The translations under genes and the position numbers were made by a program. A stretch of 61,916 bases of DNA from Pseudonocardia sp. CNS-139. Lineage in GTDB: Bacteria; Actinomycetota; Actinomycetes; Mycobacteriales; Pseudonocardiaceae. Below the pieces are notes generated by a model. The model was not told the origin of the DNA. It worked only from the letters and a program-made list of their open reading frames with translations, and searched no databases. Where the stretch lies: positions 1 through 61,916 of the forward strand of contig MKJX01000183.1 in assembly GCA_001942415.1 (NCBI GenBank), written 5' to 3'. This document shows positions 40,599 to 50,121 of this stretch, piece by piece (position 1 is the first letter of the stretch; each line of letters starts with the position of its first letter).

Positions 40599-41601
40599 CC
40601 AGGTCCTGCGGCTTCGGGATGTCCGCAAGGTCTTCGGGGGCGGCCGCCGCGTGGCCGGGACGGCCGCGGTCGACGGGGTGTCGCTGCAGGTGGCGCCCGG
40701 TGAGTCGGTCGCGCTGGTCGGGGAGAGCGGCTGCGGGAAGAGCACGCTGGCCCGGATCGCGCTCGGGCTCGTCGAGCCCAGCGCCGGGACGGTGGAGTTC
40801 GGCGGCCGGCCGGTCGCCGGGTTCGAGCGCGCCGAGCGGCGGGCGTTCGACCGGGCCGTCCAGATCGTGTTCCAGGACCCTTCCAGCGGGATGAACCCGC
40901 GCAAGACCGTATACGACATCGTCCGGGCCCCCGTCCTCCTGCACCGTGTCGTGGGCCGCGGGCAGGTGCGCGAGTACGTCGAGGAGGTGCTGGAACGGGT
41001 CGGTCTCGCCCCGGCCGCCCGCTACATCGACCTCTATCCGCACCAGATCTCCGGCGGGCAGCGGCAGCGCGTGCTGATCGCCCGAGCGGTCGCCCTGCGG
41101 CCCGCGGTGATCGTGGGCGACGAGCCCGTCTCCGCGCTCGACGTCTCCGTCCGCGCCCAGATCCTGGAGCTGCTCAAGCAGCTCCAGCGCGAGGACGGCC
41201 TCGGCTACCTGCTGATCACGCACGACCTGGCCGTGGTCCGTTCGGTGGCGGACCGGGTGCTCGTGATGTACCTCGGCCGGATCGTCGAGGAGGGCACGGT
41301 CGAGGAGGTCTTCACCGACCCGCAGCACCCCTACACCAAGGCGCTGCTCGCCTCGACCCCCGTGCCGGATCCGTCCGCGGCCGGCGCCCTCGACGAGTTC
41401 ATCCCGGAAGGCGAGGCTCTGACCAGCCGAAACATGTCCGGTGGCTGCCCGTTCGAGCCACGGTGCGTCCAGCGCACCCCCGAATGCGTCGACACCTTTC
41501 CCGAACACCGCGCGGTTGCTGCGAACCCGACCCATCGTGCGGCCTGCCTGCACGCGCGGCGGCCGGCACCGGCACTCCTCCCGACCCCCACCCCGCAGTG
41601 A
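40591..41601 (+). CDS. DppF-type ABC ATPase
   Basis: Intact ATPase of 336 residues. Walker A is GESGCGKST, Q-loop VFQDPSSGMNP, signature ISGGQRQR, Walker B VIVGDEPVSALD and H-loop LITHDLAV, plus the C-terminal oligopeptide/dipeptide motif with CPFEPRC and later Cys. It pairs with the DppD-like ATPase on the two permeases. The binding-protein gene follows after 19 bases. Confidence 0.92.
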   Translation: MDDQVLRLRDVRKVFGGGRRVAGTAAVDGVSLQVAPGESVALVGESGCGKSTLARIALGLVEPSAGTVEFGGRPVAGFERAERRAFDRAVQIVFQDPSSGMNPRKTVYDIVRAPVLLHRVVGRGQVREYVEEVLERVGLAPAARYIDLYPHQISGGQRQRVLIARAVALRPAVIVGDEPVSALDVSVRAQILELLKQLQREDGLGYLLITHDLAVVRSVADRVLVMYLGRIVEEGTVEEVFTDPQHPYTKALLASTPVPDPSAAGALDEFIPEGEALTSRNMSGGCPFEPRCVQRTPECVDTFPEHRAVAANPTHRAACLHARRPAPALLPTPTPQ

Positions 41602-41620
41602 CATCTGAGAGGCCCAGCTC

Positions 41621-43202
41621 ATGATCCCCCGAACGCTGCGCTACGGCGCGCTCCTGGCCGCGGCGGCACTCCTCGTGACCGCGTGCGGCTCGACGGCCGG
41701 CGGTGGCGGCGACGCGGCCGGCGGCTCGGTCGAGAGCGGCGGCACCGCGATCTTCGTCGACGGCGCCGACCCGAAGCAGCTCAACCCCGCCATCAGCACC
41801 GACCCGCAGGTGATCCGGCCCGGACTGGCCATGTTCGAGGGCCTGACCTGGAGCGACAGCAACCTCGAGATCCATCCCGAGCTGGCCGAGTCCTGGGAGA
41901 TCTCCGACGACGGCACCGTCTACACGTTCCACCTGCGGCAGAACGCCACCTGGCACGACGGCACGCCGTTCACGGCGGACGACGTCGTCTACAACCTGCA
42001 GGACGTGCTGCCCCTGCGGCCGACGGGGAAGGTGGCCGCCTCCCGGCTCTCCGCGGCGGAGGCGGTGGACCCGCACACCGTCCGCGTGACGCTGACCGAG
42101 CCGTTCGCCCCGCTGTTGCTGGCGCTGTCGGACGACTCCGCGCCGCTGATCCCGGCGCACGTCTACCGGGGCACCGACGTGCTCACCAACCCGGCCAACC
42201 TGACGCCCGTGGGCACGGGTCCGTTCGCCTTCCAGGCGTACACCCCCGGCAGCATCGTCGAGCTCGTCCGCAACGAGAACTACTGGGCCGGGCCAGTCCC
42301 CCTCGACAAGATCATCTTCTCGATCATCCCGGACGCGAACGCCCGGCTGCTGGCCTTCCAGTCGGACGAGGCCGACTACCTGTTCGGTTCGTTCGTCGAC
42401 ACCAGCAAGGTCGCCCAGTTCCGGGCCACACCCGGTGCGGTCGTCGGCGAGGGCCGCAACGCCCCGGCCGTGTTCGGTGTCGAGTTCAACGTGACCCGTG
42501 CCCCGCTGGACAACCCGGTGGTGCGCCAGGCGATCGCGGTGGCGATCGACCGCGAGCTGATCGTGCGGTCGGCGTTCGACGGCGAGGCGACGCCCTCGAA
42601 GTCCGCGTTCCCGATCGGCATCACCGGCTCCGACAACGACGTCGACTACGACACGCAGTACGCGTACGACCCCGACCGGGCCCGCATGATGCTCGCCGAC
42701 GCGGCGTGTCCGGTGTGACCGTCTCTCTTCCCTTCCGTCCGACGAACGCCGGTGCGCAGGCGACGGCCGAGGTGATCAAGAACAACCTGGAGGCCGTCGG
42801 CATCGGCGTCGAGCTGGTGAACCTCGAGTCGAACGCCTACGTCGAGCAGGTCTACAAGCAGAAGAACTTCGACCTGAACCTCAAGAGCCTCGGCACGTTC
42901 GGCGACCCGACGCTCGGCATGCGGCGGGCGTACGCCTGCGAGCGCAACCCGGACGCGACGTTCACCAACGCGAGCGGCTACTGCAACGAGCAGCTCGACG
43001 CCCTGCTGGACTCCGCGTCCCGGGCCACCTCGGAGGGGGCCGCCCTCGTCGACTACAACGCGGCCGCGCAGATCATCGCGGCGACCTGCCGTACCTCACG
43101 CTGGCCGACAACACGAAGCTCGACGTCGGCTCGTCGACCCGGCTCGCCGGCGTCGAGGAGTTCATGGACAGCTGGGACTTCTCGAAGCTGTCGCTGTCGT
43201 GA
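41621..43202 (+). CDS. DppA-type solute-binding lipoprotein, family 5 (two frameshifts)
   Basis: About 527 residues. The signal peptide ends in lipobox VTAC (residues 18-21), followed by a Gly-rich linker and the family 5 fold: ADPKQLNPAISTD, PELAESWEISDDGTVYTFHLR and DGTPFTADDVVYNL. Frame switches fall near 42705 and 43080. The protein captures peptides, opines, nickel chelates or similar solutes; which one is not visible. Its stop overlaps the GTG of the hydrolase gene. Confidence 0.9.
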
Positions 43203-44143
43203 GCCCCGCCGTCAGCCCCGCCGTGAACGGCGCCCGCCGGATCGAGGTCGCCGGCCCGGCCGGGACGCTCGCCGCCGACGTGTCCGGTCCCGGAGAGGCG
43301 GAGACGGTCGTGCTGCTGCACGGGTTCCCGCAGACCCGGCGGTGCTGGGACGCCGTCGTACCGTTGCTGGCGAGCCGGTACCGGGTGGTGGCGCTCGACC
43401 TGCGAGGACACGGGGAGAGCGCCGGACCCCGGCCCGGGCCGCTCGGCGAGGGCTACGACAAGCGCGCGATGACGGCCGACGTGCTCGCCGTGCTCGACCA
43501 CCTCGGCGCGGAACGGGCGCACGTCGTCGGGCACGACCGCGGTGCGCGCCTGGCCTACCGCTTCGCACTCGACCATCCGGCCCGGACCGCGACCCTGGCC
43601 GTGCTGGACATCGTGCCGACGTCCGACGAGTACGAAGCCCTCGGCGGCGTGGGCGGCGTGCGGTCCTACCTGTGGTACTTCCTCGCCCAGGGAGACGGGC
43701 TCCCGGAGGCACTGCTCGCCGGATCCGAACGCGCCTTCGTCGAGCACACGCTGCGCGCCTGGAGCGGCGAGCACTACCGCCACCCCGAACACCTCGTGCA
43801 GCACTACGCGGCGGCCTTCGCCGCCGCCGTGCCCGCAGCGTGCGCCGACTACCGAGCAGGGCTGCACCTCGACGCGCCCCTCGACGAGCGGGACCGGGCG
43901 GCCGGGCACCGGATCGCCGCGCCGACCCTCGTGGTGTGCAGCGGACGGCGGGCGCGTCCCGTCGCGGGGCAGGCCGAGAGCACCGTGCACCGGGCCTGGC
44001 GGCGCTGGGTGGACGCACCGGCGATCGTGCCGCTGGCGGACGCCGGGCACTTCCTGCCCGAGGAACGGCCGGACGAGGTCGCGCACCACCTGCTGGCGGC
44101 GATGACCGGCGAGGCGCAGCGGGCTCCGGAGGCCGTGCGATGA
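43199..44143 (+). CDS. Alpha/beta hydrolase of the haloacetate dehalogenase/epoxide hydrolase type
   Basis: Intact cytoplasmic enzyme of 314 residues. The oxyanion-hole motif HGFPQTRRCWD and the nucleophile elbow GHDRGARLAYRFALDHP (Asp nucleophile) are those of haloacetate dehalogenases and related Asp-type hydrolases; the catalytic His is in ADAGHFLPEERP. An Asp nucleophile means C-halogen or ester-like C-O bonds rather than serine-esterase chemistry. It is coupled by GTGA to dppA and by ATGA to the 2-hydroxyacid dehydrogenase gene, so its product may be a 2-hydroxy acid used by the next enzyme. Confidence 0.85.
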   Translation: MSPAVSPAVNGARRIEVAGPAGTLAADVSGPGEAETVVLLHGFPQTRRCWDAVVPLLASRYRVVALDLRGHGESAGPRPGPLGEGYDKRAMTADVLAVLDHLGAERAHVVGHDRGARLAYRFALDHPARTATLAVLDIVPTSDEYEALGGVGGVRSYLWYFLAQGDGLPEALLAGSERAFVEHTLRAWSGEHYRHPEHLVQHYAAAFAAAVPAACADYRAGLHLDAPLDERDRAAGHRIAAPTLVVCSGRRARPVAGQAESTVHRAWRRWVDAPAIVPLADAGHFLPEERPDEVAHHLLAAMTGEAQRAPEAVR

Positions 44144-45050
44144 CCGTCCGGATGGCCCTCGCGCCGTCCGGCTCGCCGGAGTGGCTGGCCGACGCGGCGC
44201 GCCGCGGCGGCGCCACGATCACCGGGCCGGAGGAGGCGGACGCGCTGGTCTGGGGAACGCCGACGGGGGCGGACGAGCTCCGGGCGCTGCTGGCCGGGGC
44301 CCCGCGGGTCCGCTGGGTGCAGCTGCCGTGGGCCGGCGTCGAGGACTTCGCCGGGCTCGCCGCCGACGGCCGGACCTGGACGTGCGCGAAGGGGCTCTTC
44401 GCGGAGCCGGTCGCGGAGCTCGCGCTGACGCTGACACTCGCCGCCCTGCGGCGGATCGGCAGCTACGCGCGTGCCGGTCGCTGGACCGGGCAGGCCGGAG
44501 CGAACCTCGCCGGTGCCCGGGTCACCGTGCTGGGCGGCGGAGCCGTCACGGCCGCACTGGAACGGCTGCTGCGCCCGTTCGCCGTCGAGCTCACCGTCGT
44601 GCGGAACCGGCCGGACCCGTTCCCCGGGGCGCACGCCGTCGTCGGCCGCGACGGGCTCGCCGCGGCGCTGGCGGGCGCGACGTGGTGGTCCTCGCGCTCG
44701 CGCTGACCCCGGCGACGGAAGGGATCATCGGAGCGGCGGAGCTGGCACTCGTGAAGCCCTCCGCCGTGCTGGTGAACGTCGCCCGGGGCCGGCACGTCGA
44801 CACCGGCGCGCTGGTCGAGGCCCTCTCCGAGGGCCGGCTCGCCGGCGCCGGGCTCGACGTGACCGAGCCGGAGCCGCTGCCGGTGGACCACCCGCTGTGG
44901 CAGCTGCCGAACTGCATCGTCACCCCGCACGTCGGCAACACCGAGGAGATGGCCCGTCCGCTCTTGTCGCGGCGGGTCACCGGGAACGTCCGCCGGTTCG
45001 CCGCGGGCGCTCCGCTGGAAGGCGTCATGGACCCGAGGCTCGGGTACTGA
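44140..45050 (+). CDS. D-isomer-specific 2-hydroxyacid dehydrogenase (one frameshift)
   Basis: NAD(P)-dependent oxidoreductase of about 302 residues. The Rossmann motif is VTVLGGGAVT, with the third Gly of GxGxxG altered. After a frame switch near 44685 come ALTPATEGII and the catalytic Arg in NVARGRHVDT, Glu in DVTEPEPLP and His in TPHVGNTEEM. It interconverts a 2-hydroxy and a 2-keto acid and is the last gene of the operon. Confidence 0.87.
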
Positions 45051-45089
45051 TGTGGGTCACCAGGACGCGATGCGCTGCCGCGCACGGGG

Positions 45090-45147
45090 TTGCGGCACGC
45101 ACCAGCCAGGGCTACCGTCCAAGACATCGGACATCATACGTCGTATG
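45090..45147 (+). promoter_or_regulatory. Promoter and operator of the Pot-type transporter operon
   Basis: TTGCGG (45090-45095), 17 bases, and TACCGT (45113-45118) predict transcription from about 45125. Immediately downstream, CATACGTCGTATG (45135-45147) is a perfect 13-bp palindrome, preceded by GACATCGGACATC; GATGTCCGATGTC read on the other strand is also present within the operator at 33171-33203. This links the site to the same regulator. Confidence 0.72.
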
Positions 45148-45206
45148 GCTAGGCGGGACGATCGGGGCCGCCCCGACTCCGCCACGAACGCAAGGTTGCG
45201 CATGCC

Positions 45207-46328
45207 ATGACCACACACTCGCCGTGGGACCGTCCGCTCACGCGCCGCTCGGCCCTCACCCTGTTCTCCGCCGCCGGGGCGGCCCTGACCCTCTCGGCGT
45301 GTGCCGGTGGGCCGCGCAGCACCGGCGCCGGTGCCGGCCCTGCCGCCAGCACCGCCGGCGGGGGTGAGGTCGTCTACGCCGGCTACGGCGGGAGCTACAA
45401 CGACGCCGTCGCGCAGGCCTACTTCGAGCCGGTGTCCGCGCAGCTCGGCGTCGACGTCCGCGTCGTCGACGGCGCCTTCGACATCCCGCGGATCATCTCC
45501 GCGGTCCGGTCCGGAACCGCCGAGTTCGACATCGTCGACGTGTCCGACCACGACTACGGGCAGCTGGTGAACGCCGGCGTACTCGAGGAGCTCGACCCCG
45601 GGGTCGTCGACGCCGGTGGGATCGCGGACTCGGCCTTCGTCCCGCGGGACCTGCTGGTGACCGCCCACGGTCTCTCGAGCTACCTGTTCAGCAAGAACGT
45701 CATGTGGAACACCGAGGTGGCGGACAGCATGAACAGCTGGGCCGACGTCTGGGACGTGCAGCGGTACCCCGGCAAGCGGGGATTCCACAACTACCCGCAG
45801 ATGCTGCTGGAGACCGCGCTGCTCGCCGACGGCGTGCCCGTCGCGCAGATCTACCCGCTCGACGTCGACCGCGCCTTCGCCGCGCTGGACCGGATCAAGC
45901 CGCACGCGGTGTTCCTGGGCACCAGCCAGCTGGAGAACCTGGTCGCCCAGGGCGAGATCGTCGCCGGCAACCTCACGCTCGGCCGGGTCAAGGCCCTCAT
46001 GGAGAGCGGCCTGCCGGTCCGCTACTCCTGGAACCAGGCCGTGACCGAGTCGAACCGGCTCGTCGTGCTGAAGGGTGCCCGCAACCGGGACGCCGCGATG
46101 GCCGTCGTCGCCGCGACCCTGCAACCCGACCGCCAGGTCGCTCTCACCGAGCTCACCGGGTACTCGCCCACGCTGACCGCGGCGTGGGACCAGCTGGACG
46201 CCGCCGCGCTCGCCGACCTGTCCGGCTCGCCCCGGACGGCCGGCGAGGCGCTCTTCCTCGACTACCAGTGGTGGGCCGACAACGGCGAGGCGACGACGGC
46301 CCGCTTCCAGGACTGGCTGGCCGGATGA
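45207..46328 (+). CDS. Spermidine/putrescine-type solute-binding lipoprotein
   Basis: Intact secreted protein of 373 residues. The N-terminus has a twin-arginine-like motif (TRRSALTLF) and lipobox LSAC, then YAGYGGSYNDAV, a fold typical of PotD/PotF relatives. Ligand class is unknown: relatives bind polyamines, opines, phosphonates and other small cations or zwitterions. It is translationally coupled to the permease gene by ATGA. Confidence 0.88.
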   Translation: MTTHSPWDRPLTRRSALTLFSAAGAALTLSACAGGPRSTGAGAGPAASTAGGGEVVYAGYGGSYNDAVAQAYFEPVSAQLGVDVRVVDGAFDIPRIISAVRSGTAEFDIVDVSDHDYGQLVNAGVLEELDPGVVDAGGIADSAFVPRDLLVTAHGLSSYLFSKNVMWNTEVADSMNSWADVWDVQRYPGKRGFHNYPQMLLETALLADGVPVAQIYPLDVDRAFAALDRIKPHAVFLGTSQLENLVAQGEIVAGNLTLGRVKALMESGLPVRYSWNQAVTESNRLVVLKGARNRDAAMAVVAATLQPDRQVALTELTGYSPTLTAAWDQLDAAALADLSGSPRTAGEALFLDYQWWADNGEATTARFQDWLAG

Positions 46329-47314
46329 GCACCGCCGTCGCGGCCCCGCCGCACTCCGGCCGGGCCGGCCCGCCGCCGGCCGGTCGCGGTCCTCGACTGC
46401 GGAACCGGGTCTGGCTGCTGGTGCTGCCCGCGCTGCTCTGGGTGGTGGTGCTGCACGTGCTCCCGCTCGTCACGATGGTCCAGGAGAGCTTCCTCGACGA
46501 CGCCGGCGCGGTCACGCTCGGCAACTACACGCGGCTGTTCGAGAACTCCGGCTACCTGGCGGTGATGTGGCGGACGCTGGGCTACGCGGCTGCCGTGGCG
46601 CTGATCTGTGCCGTGCTGGGCTTCCCGCTGGCCTACGCGATCGCCCGCAGCCGGCCGCGGGTGCGGGTGCTGCTGACGATCGGGGTCATCTCGCCGTTCG
46701 TGATCAGCAGCCTGGTCCGCACGTTCTCCTGGCAGGTGCTGCTCGCCCGCAACGGGCCGCTGAACTCCCTGCTCGAGACGGTCGGGTTCGCGCCGGTGTC
46801 GCTGCTGTTCACCCCGGCGGCGGTGCTGATCGGCCTGGTGCACCTGTCGTTGCCGCTCATGGTCCTGCCGATCGTGAACACGCTCCGGTCGATGGACTGG
46901 GCGGTCGTGCGGTCCGCCCGCAGCATGGGCGCCCCGTGGACGACGATCATGACGCGGGTCGTGGTCCCGATCGCGTTGCCGGGCATCGAGGTCGGGCTCG
47001 TGCTGGTGTTCGTGTTCGCCGGTGCCGGTTTCGTGACGCCGTACCTGCTCGGCGGCCAGGACGGCGCCATGCTCGGCGTGACGATCGAGGCGGCGGTCAA
47101 CCGGTTCGCCGACTGGGGGTTCGCCGCGGCCGCCGGCGTCGTGATGACGACCGGGGTCGTGGTCGCGCTCGCGCTCTACCGCTGGCTGATGGCCGGGCGC
47201 TGGAGTGGCTGGCGACCCGGGAGGCCGTGGACACCGGCCGGCGGCCGCGGCGGGTGGCCCGCCCGTACGGCACCGGGGCGGCCGCCGCCGTCCGTCGCAC
47301 CCTGCACGGTCTGA
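46325..47314 (+). CDS. PotB-type ABC permease
   Basis: Membrane protein with six spans starting at TRLRNRVWLLVLPALLWVV-like sequence (about residues 25-45), the PLAYAIARS segment and the EAA loop RSARSMGAPWTTIMTRVVVPIALPG. The family length is reached by about 47205. The open frame continues to 47314 with an unconserved basic tail that overlaps the next gene, so either the stop is real or a base is missing near 47205 and the frame joins potC. Confidence 0.85.
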   Translation: MSTAVAAPPHSGRAGPPPAGRGPRLRNRVWLLVLPALLWVVVLHVLPLVTMVQESFLDDAGAVTLGNYTRLFENSGYLAVMWRTLGYAAAVALICAVLGFPLAYAIARSRPRVRVLLTIGVISPFVISSLVRTFSWQVLLARNGPLNSLLETVGFAPVSLLFTPAAVLIGLVHLSLPLMVLPIVNTLRSMDWAVVRSARSMGAPWTTIMTRVVVPIALPGIEVGLVLVFVFAGAGFVTPYLLGGQDGAMLGVTIEAAVNRFADWGFAAAAGVVMTTGVVVALALYRWLMAGRWSGWRPGRPWTPAGGRGGWPARTAPGRPPPSVAPCTV

Positions 47315-48137
47315 CGGGGCGGCTCGGCGGCCTGCTCGCCCGCGTCCCGAGCCCGGTCGGGACGGCCGCGCGGCGCGCCTACCTGACCGTGATGATCCTG
47401 TTCCTGTTCGTCCCGCAGCTCGTGGTGATCCCGCTGTCCTTCACCTCCGGCCGGCAGTTCGTCTTCCCGCCGCCGGGGTTCTCCCTGCGGTGGTACGAGA
47501 ACTTCGCGAGCCCCGAGTGGCTGCAGCCGACGCTGGTCTCGGTCGTCGTGGCGGTCGTGTCCGCCGCCGTGGCCGTGCTCCTCGGCGGGCTGGCCGCCTA
47601 CGGCCTGGTCCGCGGCGTGCCGGCGCGGCTGGTCGCCCGGTGACCGTGCTCCTCCTGCTCCCGTTCCTGTTCCCGACCGTGATCACCGCGGTGGCCCAGT
47701 ACGTCGTGCTCGCGCCGCTGGGCCTGGTCGGGACGTTGCCGGGGATCCTCGTGGGGCACACCGTGGTGTGCCTGCCGTACGCGTTCGTCATCGCGCTCGG
47801 TGCGGTGCGGGCGCTCGACCCCGCCCACGAGCGCGCGGCGTCGAGCCTGGGCGCCGGCCGCACGACCGTGCTGTGGCGGGTGACGCTGCCCGGGGTGCGC
47901 GGCGCGCTGGCCGGGGCCGGGGTGCTGTGCGCGCTGGTCTCCTTCGACGAGCCGGTGGTGGCGCTCTTCCTGTCCGGCACCGACGTGCGCACGCTGCCGG
48001 TCCAGACCCTGGGCGCGCTGACGCAGGGGGCCGATCCGACCGTCGGCGTGATGTCGACCGTGTCGATCCTGCTCGCGGTCGCCGCGGGCGTCACGACGGT
48101 GCTGCGGACGGCCGCGCCGGAGAGGACGAGCAGATGA
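47227..48137 (+). CDS. PotC-type ABC permease (one frameshift)
   Basis: About 303 residues if started at GTG 47227, behind GGGAGG. The first span (LTVMILFLFVPQLVVIPLSF) is followed by the family motif FSLRWYENF, three further spans, a frame switch near 47640 and then the EAA loop AASSLGAGRTTVLWRVTLPG and SFDEPVVALFLSG. Fusion with potB in one chain cannot be excluded. It overlaps potA by four bases (ATGA). Confidence 0.85.
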
Positions 48138-49302
48138 CGACGATCAGCGGTCAGGTGCCCGCGGCCGCCGGGCTCGCGGTGCCGGCCTCCGGCGCCGGCG
48201 GAGTGTCGCTCCGCGGTGTGAGCTGCCGGTTCGGTCCCGAGACGGCGGTCGCCGGGCTCGACCTCGACGTCGCCCCGGGCGAGTTCGTCAGCATTCTGGG
48301 CCCGTCCGGGTCCGGCAAGACCACGACCCTGATGATGGTCGCGGGATTCGTCGAGCCGACCGGCGGGTCGATTCTGGTCGCCGGGCGGCCGGTTGGCGGC
48401 GTGCCACCGGAACGGCGCAACCTCGGAATGGTGTTCCAGAGCTATGCGCTGTTCCCCCACATGACGGTCGAACAGAATGTGGCGTTCCCGCTCGAAGTGC
48501 GTCACATCGGTTCGGATGTGATCCGGGAGAAGGTCGGCCGGACGCTGGAGATCGTCGGACTCGGCGGCCTCCGGAGTCGTCTTCCCGCCGAGCTCTCCGG
48601 CGGTCAGCAACAGCGGGTGGCGCTGGCCCGGGCCCTCGTCTTCGACCCGCCGGTCCTGTTGATGGACGAGCCGCTGGCCGCCCTCGACCGGAAGCTGCGC
48701 GGAGAGCTTCAGCTGGAGATCCGGCGGATTCAGCAGGAGCTCGCGGTCACGGTCCTCTACGTCACCCACGACCAGGAGGAGGCGATGACGGTCTCCGACC
48801 GCATCGCCGTCATGAACGCGGGTGAGCTGGAACAGTTCGACGTCGCCGAGACGCTCTACCGGCTCCCGGCCAGCCTGTTCGTGGCCGAGTTCCTCGGTGC
48901 GTCGAACATCCTGCGCGGATCGGCCGGGGTGTCGCAGGGCGGGGTGGTGGAGGTGTCGCTCGGGGAAGGGGCGACCGTGCGTGGGACGGCGGCCGGAACC
49001 GCCTCCGCCCAGGTGCCCGCGGGCGCGCGGCCGTGATGATCCGGCCGGAGAACGTGGTCGTCGACCCGGGCGGGCAGCTGCCCTCGTGGCCGGCGGTCGT
49101 GGAGTCGGTGCGCTTCTCCGGCGAGCTCACCCGTGCCACGGTCGGCGTCGAGGGGGTGGGCCGCCTGTCGGTGACCCTGCTGAACGCGCACGCCGCGCGG
49201 CGGCCGATGCGCGGGGACCGGGTCCGGGTCGGGTGGCGAACGCAGGACCTGCTCGTCTTTCCGGCAGGGGCGTCGGAGGACGTCGACAGGACCCCGAGAT
49301 GA
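48134..49302 (+). CDS. PotA-type ABC ATPase with TOBE domain (one frameshift)
   Basis: About 390 residues. Walker A is GPSGSGKTT, Q-loop VFQSYALFPHMTV, signature LSGGQQQR, Walker B LLMDEPLAALDRKLR and H-loop VTHDQEEAM. A frame switch near 49025 leads into the C-terminal TOBE domain beginning MIRPENVVV. The order binding protein-permease-permease-ATPase is complete, so this is a whole transporter. Confidence 0.9.
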
Positions 49303-49316
49303 CCGGTCACCGCACG

Positions 49317-49982
49317 TCAGGTGACCTTGCCGTCGCCGAGCGCGTGCGCGCGGGTGGCAGCGAGATGACTGCGCATCGCGGCGCGGGCCCAGTCGGCGTC
49401 GCGCGCCTCGATCGCTCCGAGGATCGTTCGATGGTCGAGGTAGTCGTTGGCGCGGGTGGCCGACTCGTCGTGCTTGTAGAAGTCGATGATCAGCGACGTC
49501 AGCCGGGTGAGCAGCTTGTTGTGCGCGGCCTCCACCAGGTGCAGGTGAAAGGCGAGGTCGGCCGGGTGCCGGGTGCTCCCGGGCGTGGCTTCGTGCAGCT
49601 CGGCGACGTCCTCGCGGAGCCGCTGGACCTGGTTCTCGGTGGCCCGCTCGGCAGCGAGGGCGGCGATTTCCGGCTCGATGATCATCCGGATCTCGAGAAG
49701 CTCGCGGACCGACACCCTGCGGAATTCCTCGCGCAGCTCGCCCCACCCCGCGGCCGGGGCGCTCGGGGCGGCGATCACGAAGGTCCCGACGCCCCGGCGG
49801 ATCTCCAGGAAGCCGAGCGTCATCAGCTCCTGAACCGCCTCGCGAATGGCGGTGCGGCTGACGTCGAACCGCGTGGCGAGCTCGTTCTCGCTGGGCAGTC
49901 GGTCGCCTGCCTTCCAGGTGCCGTCGGCAAGCGCGTGATGCAGCTGGGATACGACCTGATCGGTGACCGAGACGCGGGGCAC
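49317..49982 (-). CDS. GntR-family regulator, FCD subfamily
   Basis: About 221 residues. The winged helix is at residues 1-75 (DRLPSENELATRFDVSRTAIREAVQELMTLGFLEIRRGVGTFV) and the FCD effector domain follows (RELLEIRMIIEPEIAALAA, FHLHLVEAAHNKLL, His residues for a metal-carboxylate site). The GTG at 49982 has GGAG six bases upstream; TTG 50012 would add ten residues. FCD regulators usually bind organic acids and repress catabolic operons. It lies in the middle of the catabolic region, opposite to the Pot operon, and is the best candidate for the CATACGA/TCGTATG operators. Confidence 0.9.
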   Translation of the reverse strand: MPRVSVTDQVVSQLHHALADGTWKAGDRLPSENELATRFDVSRTAIREAVQELMTLGFLEIRRGVGTFVIAAPSAPAAGWGELREEFRRVSVRELLEIRMIIEPEIAALAAERATENQVQRLREDVAELHEATPGSTRHPADLAFHLHLVEAAHNKLLTRLTSLIIDFYKHDESATRANDYLDHRTILGAIEARDADWARAAMRSHLAATRAHALGDGKVT

Positions 49983-50081
49983 ACGCACTCCAGGAAAGAC
50001 GTAGGTTCGCAACTCCCGCGCAGCGGCGGCTTATCGATTGTACACCGTCGGCGTGATACCGCGATGGCGGTGGCTTAATTC

Positions 50082-50101
50082 CCGGCCGGTTGTCCGGCCG
50101 G
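50082..50101 (+). other. Perfect GC hairpin in the leader of the tautomerase-like operon
   Basis: CCGGCCGG-TTGT-CCGGCCGG forms an 8-bp stem with a 4-base loop, followed by TCGTTTTCG, 20 bases before the ATG at 50122. It could act as an attenuator or weak terminator, or stabilise the transcript. The upstream gap (49983-50081) also holds ATTGTACACC (50037), a GntR-like half-palindrome. Confidence 0.5.
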
Positions 50102-50121
50102 TCGTTTTCGAAGGGAACTGC

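Noticed and set aside
40903..40920. TATACGACATCG in dppF as a fourth operator of the CATACGA regulon
   Set aside because: It lies within a conserved coding segment (KTVYDIVRA), lacks the inverted arm and has no promoter next to it.
36717..45050. Nickel or dipeptide transport as the role of the Dpp-type operon
   Set aside because: No urease, hydrogenase or peptidase genes accompany it; it is coupled to catabolic enzymes, so the substrate is probably the compound degraded here.
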